Notes: generated from the letters alone by a model not told the origin. Positions 36,517-45,644 are shown, numbered from the stretch's first letter. The stretch: DNA of 64,000 nucleotides from Ectobacillus panaciterrae DSM 19096 (GCF_000430785.1 NZ_AUMR01000005.1:1-64000); one strand, 5' to 3'. Program-made: numbers and translations.

Positions 36517-36837
36517 TCACAATTTTATATAGACATAGCCGTCTTTGATTTCTGTTTCATACGTTTGGATACAGCCGTCATCCGGTTTTTGCACTTCGCC
36601 TGTTGAGAGAGAGATTTTCCAATTATGAAGAGAACAAAATACATACTCACCTGAAACAATTCCTTCCGTCAACGGTCCGTTTTTATGAGGACATGCGTTG
36701 CTAACCGCTTTTACCTCCCCGTTGCTTAAAAGAAACACCGCAATAGATAATCCGTTCACTTGTACTTCCTTGCCGATTTGCGGAGTCAATTCCTCGAGTT
36801 TCACTATTTTTACCTTTTGCTGCGAGACTGTTGACAT
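36517..36837 (-). CDS. nirD: Nitrite reductase small subunit NirD
   Basis: A 106-residue Rieske-type protein: CPHKNGPL and CSLHNWKIS give the C-x-H ... C-x2-H [2Fe-2S] ligands at about residues 45-68. NirD partners NirB in NADH-dependent reduction of nitrite to ammonia in the cytoplasm. Start ATG 36837 has AAAGGAGGAAGG just upstream; a longer frame to 36951 overlaps nirB and is not used. It lies 13 nt after nirB. Confidence 0.95.
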   Translation of the reverse strand: MSTVSQQKVKIVKLEELTPQIGKEVQVNGLSIAVFLLSNGEVKAVSNACPHKNGPLTEGIVSGEYVFCSLHNWKISLSTGEVQKPDDGCIQTYETEIKDGYVYIKL

Positions 36838-36850
36838 ATTCCTTCCTCCT

Positions 36851-39247
36851 TTATAGGTGCTCGATTTTGTACATGGAGCGCAATTGAGGCGTATCAAGAA
36901 CTTCCTGCCACGGCTCGCTGTATTTGGCGATGGCTTCATCGAAACGCTCATTCAACTGCTGTACCTTCTGTTCATCCATCAATACTTCTTTTACATGCTC
37001 GAAGCCCATACGCTCAAGCCACGGTGCTGTACGTTCTAAATAAATTCCCGTTTCACGGTAATGCTGGACGAACGCCGCTGACAGCCGCTGCACTTCTTCT
37101 GCAGAAGACACTGTGCATAAATGCTTCGCTTCTTTTACCTCCGTTCCGCCGTTTCCGCCCACGTAAATCTGGAATCCGTTTTCTACGCCGATGACACCGA
37201 AATCTTTTACACCGGATTCCACGCAGCTGCGAGGACAAGCGGAAACGCCCATTTTCACTTTATGAGGCGTATCGATTCTTTCGAACTTCTTCTCCAAAGC
37301 CACTCCTAGACTCATAGAATCCTGTGTTCCAAATCGGCAAAACGCCGATCCTACACATGTTTTCACTGTGCGCAATGTTTTTCCGTATGCATAACCCGAT
37401 AGCATTTCGAGCTCTTCCCACATACTTGGAATATCTTCTTTTTTCACTCCGAACAAACCGATACGTTGTCCGCCTGTCAGCTTGATTAACGGAACCTCGT
37501 ATTTTTCCGCAACCTCCGCAAGTTTTTTTAGCTGCTTAGCGTCTGTAATGCCTCCGTACATTTTCGGGATGATGGAGTATGTTCCGTCCTTTTGGATATT
37601 GGCATGCATACGCTCGTTCACCAAGCGTGAAGTTTTGTCATCTTCATATTCCGGCCACACCATTCCTAAATAATAGTTAAGGGCCGGACGGCATTTCACA
37701 CATCCTTCTTCTTGTTTCCAGCCCAATACATAGCGGACTTCTTTGGCCGTTTTCAAGCCTTTGCTTCTGATTTCCTCAATCAGCTCGTCGCGAGTGAGAG
37801 CCGTACAGCCGCAAATGCCTTCCTCAACTTCTTCTACCTTTCCGCCCAGTGTATGCTCCAGCACTTGCACCACAAGCGGCTTGCATTTTCCGCAAGAGCC
37901 ACCCGCCTTCGTACATGCTTTCACTTCTTCGAATGTTGTTAACTCTTGTTCGAGGATACTGTGAACGATTTGGCCTTTTGTTACGCCATTGCAGCCACAA
38001 ATCGTTTCCTCAGGAGACATCGATGCCACAAGCATTTCGTCCCCTTCGTCCTCTTTATGAAGAATGGACGCATTTTTATAATCGCTTATATTTGCTTCCT
38101 GCTTCATCATGCGGAATAAGCGATTGCTGTCGTCCACGTTTCCGTACAATACGATACCGGCGATTTTATTGCCGCGAACGAGCACCTTTTTATACATGCC
38201 GGCGATTTCGTCATGTACACGAATCGCTCTTGTCGCCTCATCTTCATAAATTTGTCCCGCCGAAAACAAATCGCAGCCTGATACTTTCAACTGAGTAGAC
38301 AACACGCTTCCCTTGTAACCGTCCGTTTTAATGCTGCAAAGATAGTCTGCAAGCACTGCTGCCTGTTCATATAAAGGAGCCACCAGGCCGTATACATTAT
38401 TGTTGTGTTCGGCACACTCCCCTACCGCATATATGCACGAATCCGATGTTTGCATATAATCATTCACAACAATCCCACGATTGATATGCAAAGCGCATTC
38501 CTGTGCCAACTGCTTATTAGGTCGGATTCCTACAGCCATTACGACTAAATCACAAGGCGTTTCCGTTCCATCGTTAAACCGGATTCCTGTCACTCTTTCA
38601 TCTCCAAGAATTTCAGCCGTTTGCTTTTCCATCAAAAACTTCATGCCTTGTCCTTCCAGATCGCGTTTGAGCAGTGCGCCAGCTGGTGCATCTAGCTGTT
38701 GCTCCATCAAATGAGACATCAAATGAACAACTTCTACTTCCATTCCTAAGTTCAAGAGTCCTCGCGCAGCTTCCAATCCAAGCAATCCTCCGCCGATGAT
38801 AACCGCTTTTTTATATTCTTCGGCAGTTTTGATCATCATTTCACAATCTTGAATGGTACGGAATCCTGTTACACCCGGCAAATCATTCCCTGGAACAGGC
38901 AGTATGAACGGTGCCGATCCCGTTGCAATGATGAGCACATCGTACTGTACAGCACAATTTTGGTTTGTATAAATGCGCTTTTCTCCTCTATCAATTCTGA
39001 TGACTTGCTCATTCGTATATAAAGTAATTCCATTCTCTTCATACCATGACCAATCGTTCATGATGATTTCATTTTTGTCTGTTTTTCCCTGTAATACAGT
39101 GGACAATAGAATGCGATTATAGTTAGGATGAGGCTCGTCGCCAAAAATAATAATATCGTACCGTTCAGTGTTTCTTTTCAAAATCTCCTCTATGCATCGT
39201 ACGCCGGCCATTCCATTTCCGATCATTACAAGACGCTGCTTTTCCAT
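36851..39247 (-). CDS. nirB: NADH-dependent nitrite reductase large subunit NirB
   Basis: A 798-residue enzyme. In order: FAD-binding domain (VMIGNGMAGVRCIEEIL), NADH domain (AVIIGGGLLGLEAARGL, about 145-161), two BFD-like [2Fe-2S] segments (CGCNGVTKGQIVH ... CTKAGGSCGKCKP and CGCTALTRDEL), then the ferredoxin-like half-domains and the siroheme/[4Fe-4S] block TCVGSAFCRFG ... CPRSCVESGVKD. It reduces nitrite to ammonia with NADH. An FNR-like box lies about 140 bp upstream. Confidence 0.96.
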   Translation of the reverse strand: MEKQRLVMIGNGMAGVRCIEEILKRNTERYDIIIFGDEPHPNYNRILLSTVLQGKTDKNEIIMNDWSWYEENGITLYTNEQVIRIDRGEKRIYTNQNCAVQYDVLIIATGSAPFILPVPGNDLPGVTGFRTIQDCEMMIKTAEEYKKAVIIGGGLLGLEAARGLLNLGMEVEVVHLMSHLMEQQLDAPAGALLKRDLEGQGMKFLMEKQTAEILGDERVTGIRFNDGTETPCDLVVMAVGIRPNKQLAQECALHINRGIVVNDYMQTSDSCIYAVGECAEHNNNVYGLVAPLYEQAAVLADYLCSIKTDGYKGSVLSTQLKVSGCDLFSAGQIYEDEATRAIRVHDEIAGMYKKVLVRGNKIAGIVLYGNVDDSNRLFRMMKQEANISDYKNASILHKEDEGDEMLVASMSPEETICGCNGVTKGQIVHSILEQELTTFEEVKACTKAGGSCGKCKPLVVQVLEHTLGGKVEEVEEGICGCTALTRDELIEEIRSKGLKTAKEVRYVLGWKQEEGCVKCRPALNYYLGMVWPEYEDDKTSRLVNERMHANIQKDGTYSIIPKMYGGITDAKQLKKLAEVAEKYEVPLIKLTGGQRIGLFGVKKEDIPSMWEELEMLSGYAYGKTLRTVKTCVGSAFCRFGTQDSMSLGVALEKKFERIDTPHKVKMGVSACPRSCVESGVKDFGVIGVENGFQIYVGGNGGTEVKEAKHLCTVSSAEEVQRLSAAFVQHYRETGIYLERTAPWLERMGFEHVKEVLMDEQKVQQLNERFDEAIAKYSEPWQEVLDTPQLRSMYKIEHL

Positions 39248-39383
39248 ACTTTATCCCTCGTCTCTTTGTGAAGTATTGATCATTCTTTATAAGACCATTG
39301 TAGCAAAATAATATATAAAGCTATAGAGATTGGAAGCATGTGTTAAAAAACTGCCAAATTTTCCTCTGTACTGATAGTGATTA

Positions 39384-39399
39384 TGTAATATACATCACA
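39384..39399. promoter_or_regulatory. FNR/CRP-like operator upstream of nirB
   Basis: TGTAA-TATACA-TCACA (inverse TGTGA-TGTATA-TTACA) differs at one base from the FNR consensus TGTGA-N6-TCACA. It lies between nirB and a lone terminator at 39461 on the forward strand, and fits anaerobic control of nitrite reduction. Promoter boxes could not be assigned. Confidence 0.6.
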
Positions 39400-39460
39400 T
39401 TTCCCTATGAATTTTCCGTGAACATTTCGCGTATTTTTCTTCATTAAAATTTGAACATAA

Positions 39461-39498
39461 AATGCAGCACATGAGAAACCTGTGCTGCATTCTTTTTT
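39461..39498 (+). terminator. Intrinsic terminator without an upstream gene
   Basis: Stem AATGCAGCACA / TGTGCTGCATT (11 bp) with a 9-nt loop and a six-to-seven T run. No forward gene lies in 39250-39460, so it may end an uncharacterised short RNA that starts near the FNR-like box. Confidence 0.75.
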
Positions 39499-39499
39499 A

Positions 39500-39661
39500 A
39501 ACGGGCATAGTGCGCCTGCTGGTATGGCAACGGCCAAAGCCTTTAAGATGCCCTCGTGCTTTTTTACTAAGTAAGTAGGTTTAATGTCCTATACTGCGAA
39601 ATCTCTAAGCAAAGGAAAAGGATGCGATGCATTGCTGGGAAATTTTATAATTTCTCATTTT
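39500..39661. repeat. Repeat D, copy D2
   Basis: AAACGGGCATAGTGCGCCTG ... GATGCATTGCTGGGAAATTT then TATAATTTCTCATTT, same as D1 but with an additional stretch of about 75 bp between the blocks. Confidence 0.7.
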
Positions 39662-39789
39662 AAAAAGCCTATAATGAATCCTTATCGTTTTTCAAAAGAA
39701 AATATGAATTTCCTTACGGCGTATTTCAGCTTACTATAATAGTGAACTCTCAATTGGCACGGAAAGCATGAAATAAGGAGATGATTAGA

Positions 39790-40557
39790 ATGGATGTAAA
39801 AAAACAAGTCCAGCAGCAATTCGGCAAAAATGCAGCGCATTATGTCACAAGCGAGATTCATGCGAAGGGAAATGATTTGGCTGCATTGCTTTCTATCTCG
39901 CACGCAACTGAACAAGATACGGTCCTTGATATCGCGACAGGCGGCGGACATGTGGCGAACGGATTGGCGCCTCTTGTCAGCAAAGTCACCGCTCTTGACC
40001 TTACAGAGAACATGCTGGAGAAAGCGAAAGAGTTTATAGAAGGAAACGGACATACGAACGCGGAATTCGTGCAAGGCGACGCGGAGAACCTTCCATTTCA
40101 AGACGAAACCTTCACAATTGTCACTTGCCGAATTGCCCCTCATCATTTTCCTGATATTTCTTCCTTTATAAAAGAGAGCTATAGAGTTTTGAAAAAAGAC
40201 GGCACTTTTCTTCTTATAGATAATGTCGCTCCTGAGAAAGATGAGCTGGATGTATTTTATAATACAGTAGAGAAAAAACGGGATTACAGCCATAACCGGG
40301 CGTGGAAGAAGTCGGAGTGGCTTTCAGGATTGGAAGAAGCCGGTTTTGAGATTGGGCAGCTGATTACATTTTCGAAGACGTTTCAGTTTGATAATTGGTG
40401 CGACCGGATGGATTTGGCCGAGAATGAGAAAAGAGAGTTAGAGGCGTTTATGCTGGGGGCTTCTACAGATGTTCAGCGTCATTTTCATGTTACGGCGCAG
40501 GATGGGCATATTTTGAGCTTTCAGGGGCAGTCTGTGTTGATTCGATGTAAAAAATGA
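39790..40557 (+). CDS. SAM-dependent methyltransferase, UbiE-like
   Basis: A 255-residue class I methyltransferase. Motif I is VLDIATGGGHVANGLA at about residues 42-57, motif post-I TALDLTENML, motif II VQGDAENLPFQDETFTIVTC, and motif III VLKKDGTFLLIDNV. Closest to UbiE/YcgJ-like methyltransferases; substrate unknown. I chose ATG 39790, 9 nt after AAGGAG; the ATG at 39781 directly abuts that site. Ends at a strong bidirectional terminator shared with nrdF. Confidence 0.88.
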   Translation: MDVKKQVQQQFGKNAAHYVTSEIHAKGNDLAALLSISHATEQDTVLDIATGGGHVANGLAPLVSKVTALDLTENMLEKAKEFIEGNGHTNAEFVQGDAENLPFQDETFTIVTCRIAPHHFPDISSFIKESYRVLKKDGTFLLIDNVAPEKDELDVFYNTVEKKRDYSHNRAWKKSEWLSGLEEAGFEIGQLITFSKTFQFDNWCDRMDLAENEKRELEAFMLGASTDVQRHFHVTAQDGHILSFQGQSVLIRCKK

Positions 40558-40573
40558 ACTGTTGTATTTATAC

Positions 40574-40612
40574 GGAAGAAGCTCCGTCATTTACAATGAC
40601 GGAGCTTCTTCC
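40574..40612. terminator. Bidirectional terminator between methyltransferase and nrdF
   Basis: Stem GGAAGAAGCTCCGTCAT / ATGACGGAGCTTCTTCC with a 5-nt loop, between convergent genes. Confidence 0.9.
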
Positions 40613-40623
40613 ATTTTTAAGAT

Positions 40624-42198
40624 CTATTCAAAATCAAACATAAAATCTTCGTCTGTCAGCTTTTCTACATTCGTCGCTTTTACGTAACCATTTCCTTTAC
40701 CTGTATATTCCCGCAAGGCCGCTAATCTTGCGGCGGGACGAACCCGGCTCTAGCGTTAGCTAGAGAGTAGACTATATCACCATCCGGTTTGGATGCTCCG
40801 CACTTCCACTCGCTTGAGTGTACTCTACTCACTTCCATATCTGCATCGCAAATATGTGCTTTCGATAGTCGTTGCACGTTCCCTCGAAGGGGCTTCGCTC
40901 AGGATTGCCATATTAACAGGTTCGTTAACTTAGGCTTCCCCTGAATTCACGGAGTGTTCGATAAGCATTCCTGCTTAAAGCCGCTCAAATCAGAACGGAA
41001 AAGAAATCATGGTTTTTCGTATCTGTACGCAATCCGTTCACAACAATCGGGTTGATGTCCTCATCTTCGAAATACGGATCGAATCCTAAGTTCATCAATC
41101 CCTTATTTGCATTGTAACGAACGAACCTGTTTACTTCGTCCACAAGTCCGATTTCTGCGTAAATTTCCTCTGTATATGCTTTTTCATTTTCATATAAGTC
41201 CAACAGCAACTCCAGCGTTTCTGCTTTTACTTCTTGCTGCTCTTCTTCGGACATCTTCATGAAAATCTCTTGGGCCAACAAGCCGACGAATACGCCGTGA
41301 ATACTCTCATCCTTTCGTGTTCGCATAGGTTCGCTACACCTATACCGCCGTTTCGGCAGCTTGCTATTACTAGCAAGAACAGGCTATATCACCATCCTAA
41401 AGGATGTCCCCCGTTTCGGGCATCAAACGCTTATGCCCTACTCTACTCTGCAAATGTTCTAATTTGCATTTTGATAGCCGTCGAACGTTCCTCAAAAGAG
41501 GCTTCGCTGCTGATTGCCCATACCCACCGTGAGTCAATGTACTCGCAAGTATTAGGGGTTCCCAGCAATTAAAGGGATTTTTCCGCTGCCTGTCTCCAAA
41601 GCAGGGCCGCAAAATATTTACGGATAATGAGATTGATAATTTCACCGCTCGCCGTCATCTTTCCTTGTCCCGCCAAATACAGCGGATAGAAGAAGCCGCT
41701 GTAGAATAAATAGCTTTCTAAGAACACGCTCGCTACCATCGCCATATACAGCTCTTTTTTCGTTACTTCCGGCTTTAAAAGACGGCGGTAGTAGTTCGTG
41801 ATGAGCTGCGCTTTTTTCTGAAGCAGCGGGTGCTCATCCACCCATTTGAAAATGCCGTCTATTTCTTCTTCTGTCGCAAGCGTCGTGAAAATATGGCTGT
41901 ACGACTTCGCATGCACCTCTTCCATGGCACCCATGAAAGCAAGTACACTTTTTGCCTGCAGGTTATCTACATGCAAAAGAATAAGAGGCATCCCTTCTCC
42001 GCCTTGCTTCGTATCAAGAAGCGTCAAGCCTCCCAATACGCGTTTATAGGCGGTTTGCTCTTCCTTAGAAAGCAGCACCCATGTGTTTTTGTCTGAGGAA
42101 ACAGAAATCTCCTCTTCCGTCCAGAACTGGGCGATATTTTGCTTCCAAAACATTAAACTATAATCATCTTCTTTTTTATTCCAGTTGACCGCACGCAT
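40624..42198 (-). CDS. nrdF: Ribonucleotide reductase small subunit NrdF, split by two group I introns
   Basis: Exons are 42198-41620, 41311-40995 and 40699-40624. Joined they give 324 codons in one frame (323 residues plus stop; B. subtilis NrdF has 329). Exon 1 carries [10 protein letters not shown] and ends INLIIR; exon 2 starts [15 protein letters not shown]; exon 3 reads (V)[15 protein letters not shown]. The diiron ligands are therefore all present after splicing, and intron 1 lies right before the Asp-Glu-x-x-His ligand block. Without splicing the protein would stop after 25 intron codons. The start at 42198 has GAAGGGGTG upstream. NrdF makes the radical for class Ib reduction of ribonucleotides with NrdE and NrdI. 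Confidence 0.93.
40700..40994 (-). ncRNA. Group I intron 2 of nrdF (295 nt, no ORF)
   Basis: P1 forms between the exon end and the intron: CCGUUC pairs with GAGCGG, placing a U-G pair at the 5' splice site, with a 6-nt loop. The core has AATTCAGGGGAAGCC, CAATCCTGAGCGAAGCC, and the P7 strands GACUA (40866-40870 inverted) and UAGUC (40770-40774 inverted). The intron ends in G (ACAGG) and joining restores GTT AAA GGA (Val-Lys-Gly). There is no room for an endonuclease gene. Confidence 0.9.
41312..41619 (-). ncRNA. Group I intron 1 of nrdF (308 nt, no ORF)
   Basis: P1 is CCGU-AAA pairing with UUU-GCGG over a UAU loop, again with a U-G pair at the exon end. The core shows AATTGCTGGGAA, GGCAATCAGCAGCGAAGCC, and P7 strands GGCUA / UAGCC at 41475-41479 and 41382-41386. 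These differ from the GACUA / UAGUC of the other two introns at both paired positions, a compensatory change. The last base is G (CGAAAG) and the joined exons read CGT GAT GAG (Arg-Asp-Glu), as in other NrdF proteins. Confidence 0.92.
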
Positions 42199-42213
42199 TT
42201 CATTCACCCCTTC

Positions 42214-44298
42214 TTATACTACGCATGCTACGCATTCTTCTACCGTCAGCTTACGCGTTCTCGTATAATACAAGCTCTTAAGCCCTTTTTTATGAGCGTA
42301 AATGTAATAGCGTGCCAGTTCACGTGTAGAAATGTCGCTGTTCACATACAAAATAGTGCTGATGCCTTGATCGATATGCTGCTGAACTTCTGCGATTAAG
42401 TCAATCAGCTTGAATTGATTCATATCGTAGGCGGATTTATAGTACCAGAACGTTTCCTTCGATAAATACGGCATCGGATAATACGTTGTCGCATTCGCGT
42501 ACGTTCTGGATTCAATTTGGTTTACAATCGGCATAACGCTGGATGTAGCGTTTTGGATGTAGCTGATTGACTGCGTTGGAGCGATTGCCAGGCGATATGC
42601 GTTGTATAAACCATATTTTTGAACCTGCTCCTTCAACTTGCTCCAATCTTCCTCTGTCGGAACGTACATGCCTTCAAACAGCTTCTGCACCTTTTCTGTG
42701 CGCGGGCTGAAATCCGTCGTTTCGTACTTAGCGAAATATGTTCCTTTCGCGTACTCGGATTTTTCGAAGTCTTTGAAAGTTTCCCCGCGCTCCTTCGCGA
42801 TCATCATACTCTTTTCGATAGAGTAATAATTCAGCATCATGAAGAACGTGCGGGCGAAATCTTTCGCTTCTTCGCTTTCATAGGAAATTTTGTTTTTTGC
42901 CAAATAGCCGTGCAGGTTCATCGCACCAAGACCTACTGAGTGAAGCTCTTCATTCGCTTTCTTTACTGTCGGAGCATTCGGAATCACTGTCATATCAGAA
43001 ACGGCTGTCAAGGCCTCCATGCCCGCGTGAACCGCTTCACGGATTTCTTTATTGTCCATTACGTTTACAATGTTCAATGAACCTAAGTTACAGTTGATAT
43101 CGCGACGAATAACATCTCCGTGACCGTAGTCGTTGATTTCAGATGTTTCTTGTAACTGGAAGATTTCGGTACACAAGTTCGACATCTTCACAGATCCAAT
43201 ATCCTTCAACGGATGCTGCTCATTCGAATTAGACTTGAACATTAAATATGGATAACCCGATTCAAGCTGAATCATCGCAATTTTGATCAGCATATCGCGT
43301 GCGTTTAAATCAAGCTTTCTCTTTTTCACGTTCGGATTGTTGACGAGTTCATCGTACATTTCGTCGATATCTATATCATCAAGATGCTGTCCGTATTCTT
43401 TGAACACCGTATAAGGCGCGAATACATGCAGCGGTTCGTTTTTCTCTGCCAACTCCAAGAATTTGCTTGGGATGATGAGACCGATAGATAGAGACTGAAT
43501 ACGGCTCTTCTCATCGGCATTTATTTTTTTGGAGTCAATGAATTCCACGATATCCCAGTGGAAAATATTTAAATATACCGCTCCGGCTCCTTTTCTTTGA
43601 CCCAATTGATTTGCGTAAGAGAAGGAGTCTTCCAGAAGCTTCATAACAGGCATGACGCCGCTTGCCGCATTTTCGATTCCTTTGATTTGTTCGCCTCTTG
43701 CACGCAATTTGCTGAGGTTGAGCGCGACGCCTCCGCCAATCTTGCTCAGTTGCATCGCAGTGTTAATGTTAAACCCGATGGAATTCAAGCTGTCATCAAT
43801 TTCCAATAAAAAACAGCTTACCATCTCCCCGCGTCTGCTTCGTCCTGCATTCAAAAACGTCGGTGTGGCCGGCTGATAATTTTGCCTGATGATCATACGG
43901 GCGAATTGCTGCGCCTTCTTTGCATCTCCTCTTCCTAAGTAAAGGGAGACGATAGCTACGCGATCTGGATAGCTTTCTAAGTATTGCTTTAAATCGTTCG
44001 TCTTCAAAGCATAGTCCTTATAAAACTTGGACGCCGCCATGTACGACTGGAACTCGAAGTTTGCTCCGTATGTAACGTCGTAGACTGCTTCGATTTCTTC
44101 TAAAGAGTATTCATTAAGTACGTTGTAATAATAATCATGCCGCGTCATGTAGGCGATTCGTTCGCGGACACTGTTGAAATGCAGCGTCTGTTCGTGCACC
44201 TCTTTCAAGAACTCCTGCAGCGCCTCTTGATCCTTTTCCAGCTGATAGAAGCCGTCTTCCATTCTCGTAATTTCGTTGTTTAACTCAATGTGTCGCAA
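42214..44298 (-). CDS. nrdE: Ribonucleotide reductase large subunit NrdE (class Ib)
   Basis: A 694-residue alpha subunit. It has the substrate and radical-site segments TPTFLNAGRSRRGEMVSCFLLE, NLSKLRARGEQIKGIENA, DINCNLGSLNIVNV and the C-terminal redox tail EECVACVV. TTG 44298 (MRHIELNNEI) is preferred: the family begins there and AAGGAGAGGG is about 10 nt upstream. This overlaps the nrdI 3' end by 14 nt. Unlike nrdF it holds no intron. It reduces NDPs to dNDPs with NrdF. Confidence 0.95.
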   Translation of the reverse strand: MRHIELNNEITRMEDGFYQLEKDQEALQEFLKEVHEQTLHFNSVRERIAYMTRHDYYYNVLNEYSLEEIEAVYDVTYGANFEFQSYMAASKFYKDYALKTNDLKQYLESYPDRVAIVSLYLGRGDAKKAQQFARMIIRQNYQPATPTFLNAGRSRRGEMVSCFLLEIDDSLNSIGFNINTAMQLSKIGGGVALNLSKLRARGEQIKGIENAASGVMPVMKLLEDSFSYANQLGQRKGAGAVYLNIFHWDIVEFIDSKKINADEKSRIQSLSIGLIIPSKFLELAEKNEPLHVFAPYTVFKEYGQHLDDIDIDEMYDELVNNPNVKKRKLDLNARDMLIKIAMIQLESGYPYLMFKSNSNEQHPLKDIGSVKMSNLCTEIFQLQETSEINDYGHGDVIRRDINCNLGSLNIVNVMDNKEIREAVHAGMEALTAVSDMTVIPNAPTVKKANEELHSVGLGAMNLHGYLAKNKISYESEEAKDFARTFFMMLNYYSIEKSMMIAKERGETFKDFEKSEYAKGTYFAKYETTDFSPRTEKVQKLFEGMYVPTEEDWSKLKEQVQKYGLYNAYRLAIAPTQSISYIQNATSSVMPIVNQIESRTYANATTYYPMPYLSKETFWYYKSAYDMNQFKLIDLIAEVQQHIDQGISTILYVNSDISTRELARYYIYAHKKGLKSLYYTRTRKLTVEECVACVV

Positions 44299-44644
44299 TC
44301 TCCAGCACCCTCTCCTTAAATAATTGTATGTCTTTGCTTGTACCGGACAGTTCGAATTTAGATACAATCGGTACATTGTATTGATTGGAGATTCTATCCG
44401 CACTTGCCCCGAAACTGTCACCCCAATTTCTGTTGCCGCTTGCGGATACTCCTTTTAAGCAGGAATGATTGCGTTCCAAAAATTTTTCAACGCGCTCCGG
44501 TACATTTCCAAATCCTGTTGTATACGTAACGAGAATAAATTCTTCGTCCATTACTAAGTCCTCGCGAATTTGCATAGCCGGCATTCCTAGTTTATGAATA
44601 AATCGTTTTACGTTCCCTGTCATAGAATCATACACAATTCGCAT
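44285..44644 (-). CDS. nrdI: NrdI flavodoxin-like protein
   Basis: A 119-residue flavodoxin-like protein that activates the manganese form of NrdF with superoxide. It starts RIVYDSMTGNVKRFI (FMN phosphate loop STTGNV-type) and has VTYTTGFGNVPERV and ASGNRNWGDSFG, the FMN isoalloxazine loops. ATGGAGGAT lies before the ATG. First gene of the nrdIEF operon. Confidence 0.95.
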   Translation of the reverse strand: MRIVYDSMTGNVKRFIHKLGMPAMQIREDLVMDEEFILVTYTTGFGNVPERVEKFLERNHSCLKGVSASGNRNWGDSFGASADRISNQYNVPIVSKFELSGTSKDIQLFKERVLEIATH

Positions 44645-44697
44645 CCTGGATCCTCCATTTTCAAAATATTTTAAATATTCCTAATTATTTTTTGTTC

Positions 44698-44744
44698 ACC
44701 TATATATTGTAGTATGTTTTCTCCGCACATACAAGATATATGCA
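44698..44744 (-). promoter_or_regulatory. Pair of NrdR boxes upstream of nrdI
   Basis: ACCTATATATTGTA (44698-44711) and ACAAGATATATGCA (44731-44744) both resemble the NrdR consensus ACACTATATATTGTGT-type 16-mer. Their centres are 33 bp apart, about three helical turns, as expected for cooperative NrdR binding. NrdR represses nrd operons when dATP is high. Confidence 0.75.
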
Positions 44745-44907
44745 ACAATTAGTTTATGGCAAAGTCTTGTCTTTTTCGACAGTAAAAAATCCGCTCCGGA
44801 AAATTGAGTACAAAACATATCAAACTACATTCTAAATTCCATGTCAATAAAGACTATTTCAAAAATCTTGTCAACGCATTTGGAGCAATAAAAAAAAGTC
44901 AGACATT

Positions 44908-45170
44908 TATATAAGTCCAATTTAAAAATTCGACATAAGAAACGAGCGTGACTACCGCATTCCTGGATAGAAAAACTATTTCTTGCGGGAGGGGCTAGAG
45001 CATCCTCATGTAGAAGCGGTCACCCCCTTCAAGATGTCCGCTGTACGGTTGCATGTTATCGATATTTATCGTGTAGAGGAAATACCTTTTCGCAGAAAAT
45101 ATTTATCTGTGTCGTATGCGTATATGAGACGAGTTTGTATATGTCGGAAAATTAAGATGTATTTATATAT
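44908..45170. repeat. Divergent family A/B repeat, copy B'1
   Basis: Begins TATATAAGTCCAATTTAAAA, then TTCGACATAAG, and ends GTCGGAAAATTAAGATGTAT then TTATATA. The middle has AGAAGCGGTCA but most of the rest differs from B1-B3. Its right end is shared with the left end of B1. DNA between 44760 and 44907 shows no gene. Confidence 0.65.
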
Positions 45171-45362
45171 AAATACAACTAAAAAAGTCGACATAGAAAC
45201 TTTTCTTTTAGGGGGGAGAGAGCATCCGACTAAGTATAGAAGCGGTCAAACCCTTTTCCTGGCCCATGCAGGGAGAGAGAGAGAGAGGGAGCGAGCGCAG
45301 TTTCCCTTTTGTTCTACGTGGCAAACGATAGATCTGTCGGAATAACAAAGTGGACTTATATA
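45164..45362. repeat. Repeat family B, copy B1
   Basis: TATATATAAATACAACTAAA at the left and GTCGGAATAACAAAGTGGAC then TTATATA at the right; inner GGGGGGAGAGAGCATCCGAC, AGAAGCGGTCAAACCC and GTTCTACGTGGCAAACGATA. It carries a local (GA)n expansion at about 45272-45290. Confidence 0.85.
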
Positions 45363-45445
45363 ATTAGGGAGAAACATAAGAGGATTTGTAGAAAAATTAT
45401 TTGAAAGAAGATGAAATTCGCAGACTGGAAAAAGTTATACACATC

Positions 45446-45644
45446 TATATAAATGCAACTAAAAAAATCGACATAAAACTTTTCTTTTAGGGGGAAGAGA
45501 TCATCTGGCTAAGCATAGAAGCGGTCAAACCCTTTTCGTGGCCCATGCAGGGGTAAGCCATAGAGAAGGAGTGAGCGCAGTTTCCCTTTTGTTCTACGTG
45601 GCAAACGATAGATCTGTCGGAATAACAAAGTGGACTCATATATA
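45446..45644. repeat. Repeat family B, copy B2
   Basis: Same as B1 with TATATAAATGCAACTAAAAA at the left and GTGGACTCATATATA at the right. It touches copy A4 directly at a shared TATATA. Confidence 0.85.

Noticed and set aside
39682-40293. A 203-codon minus-strand frame
   Set aside because: Antisense to the well supported methyltransferase gene, no ribosome site.
40985-41570. nrdF appears to be split into separate genes with stop codons, as in a pseudogene
   Set aside because: The inserts have group I intron P1, P7 and terminal G features and the joined exons give a full-length NrdF in one frame.
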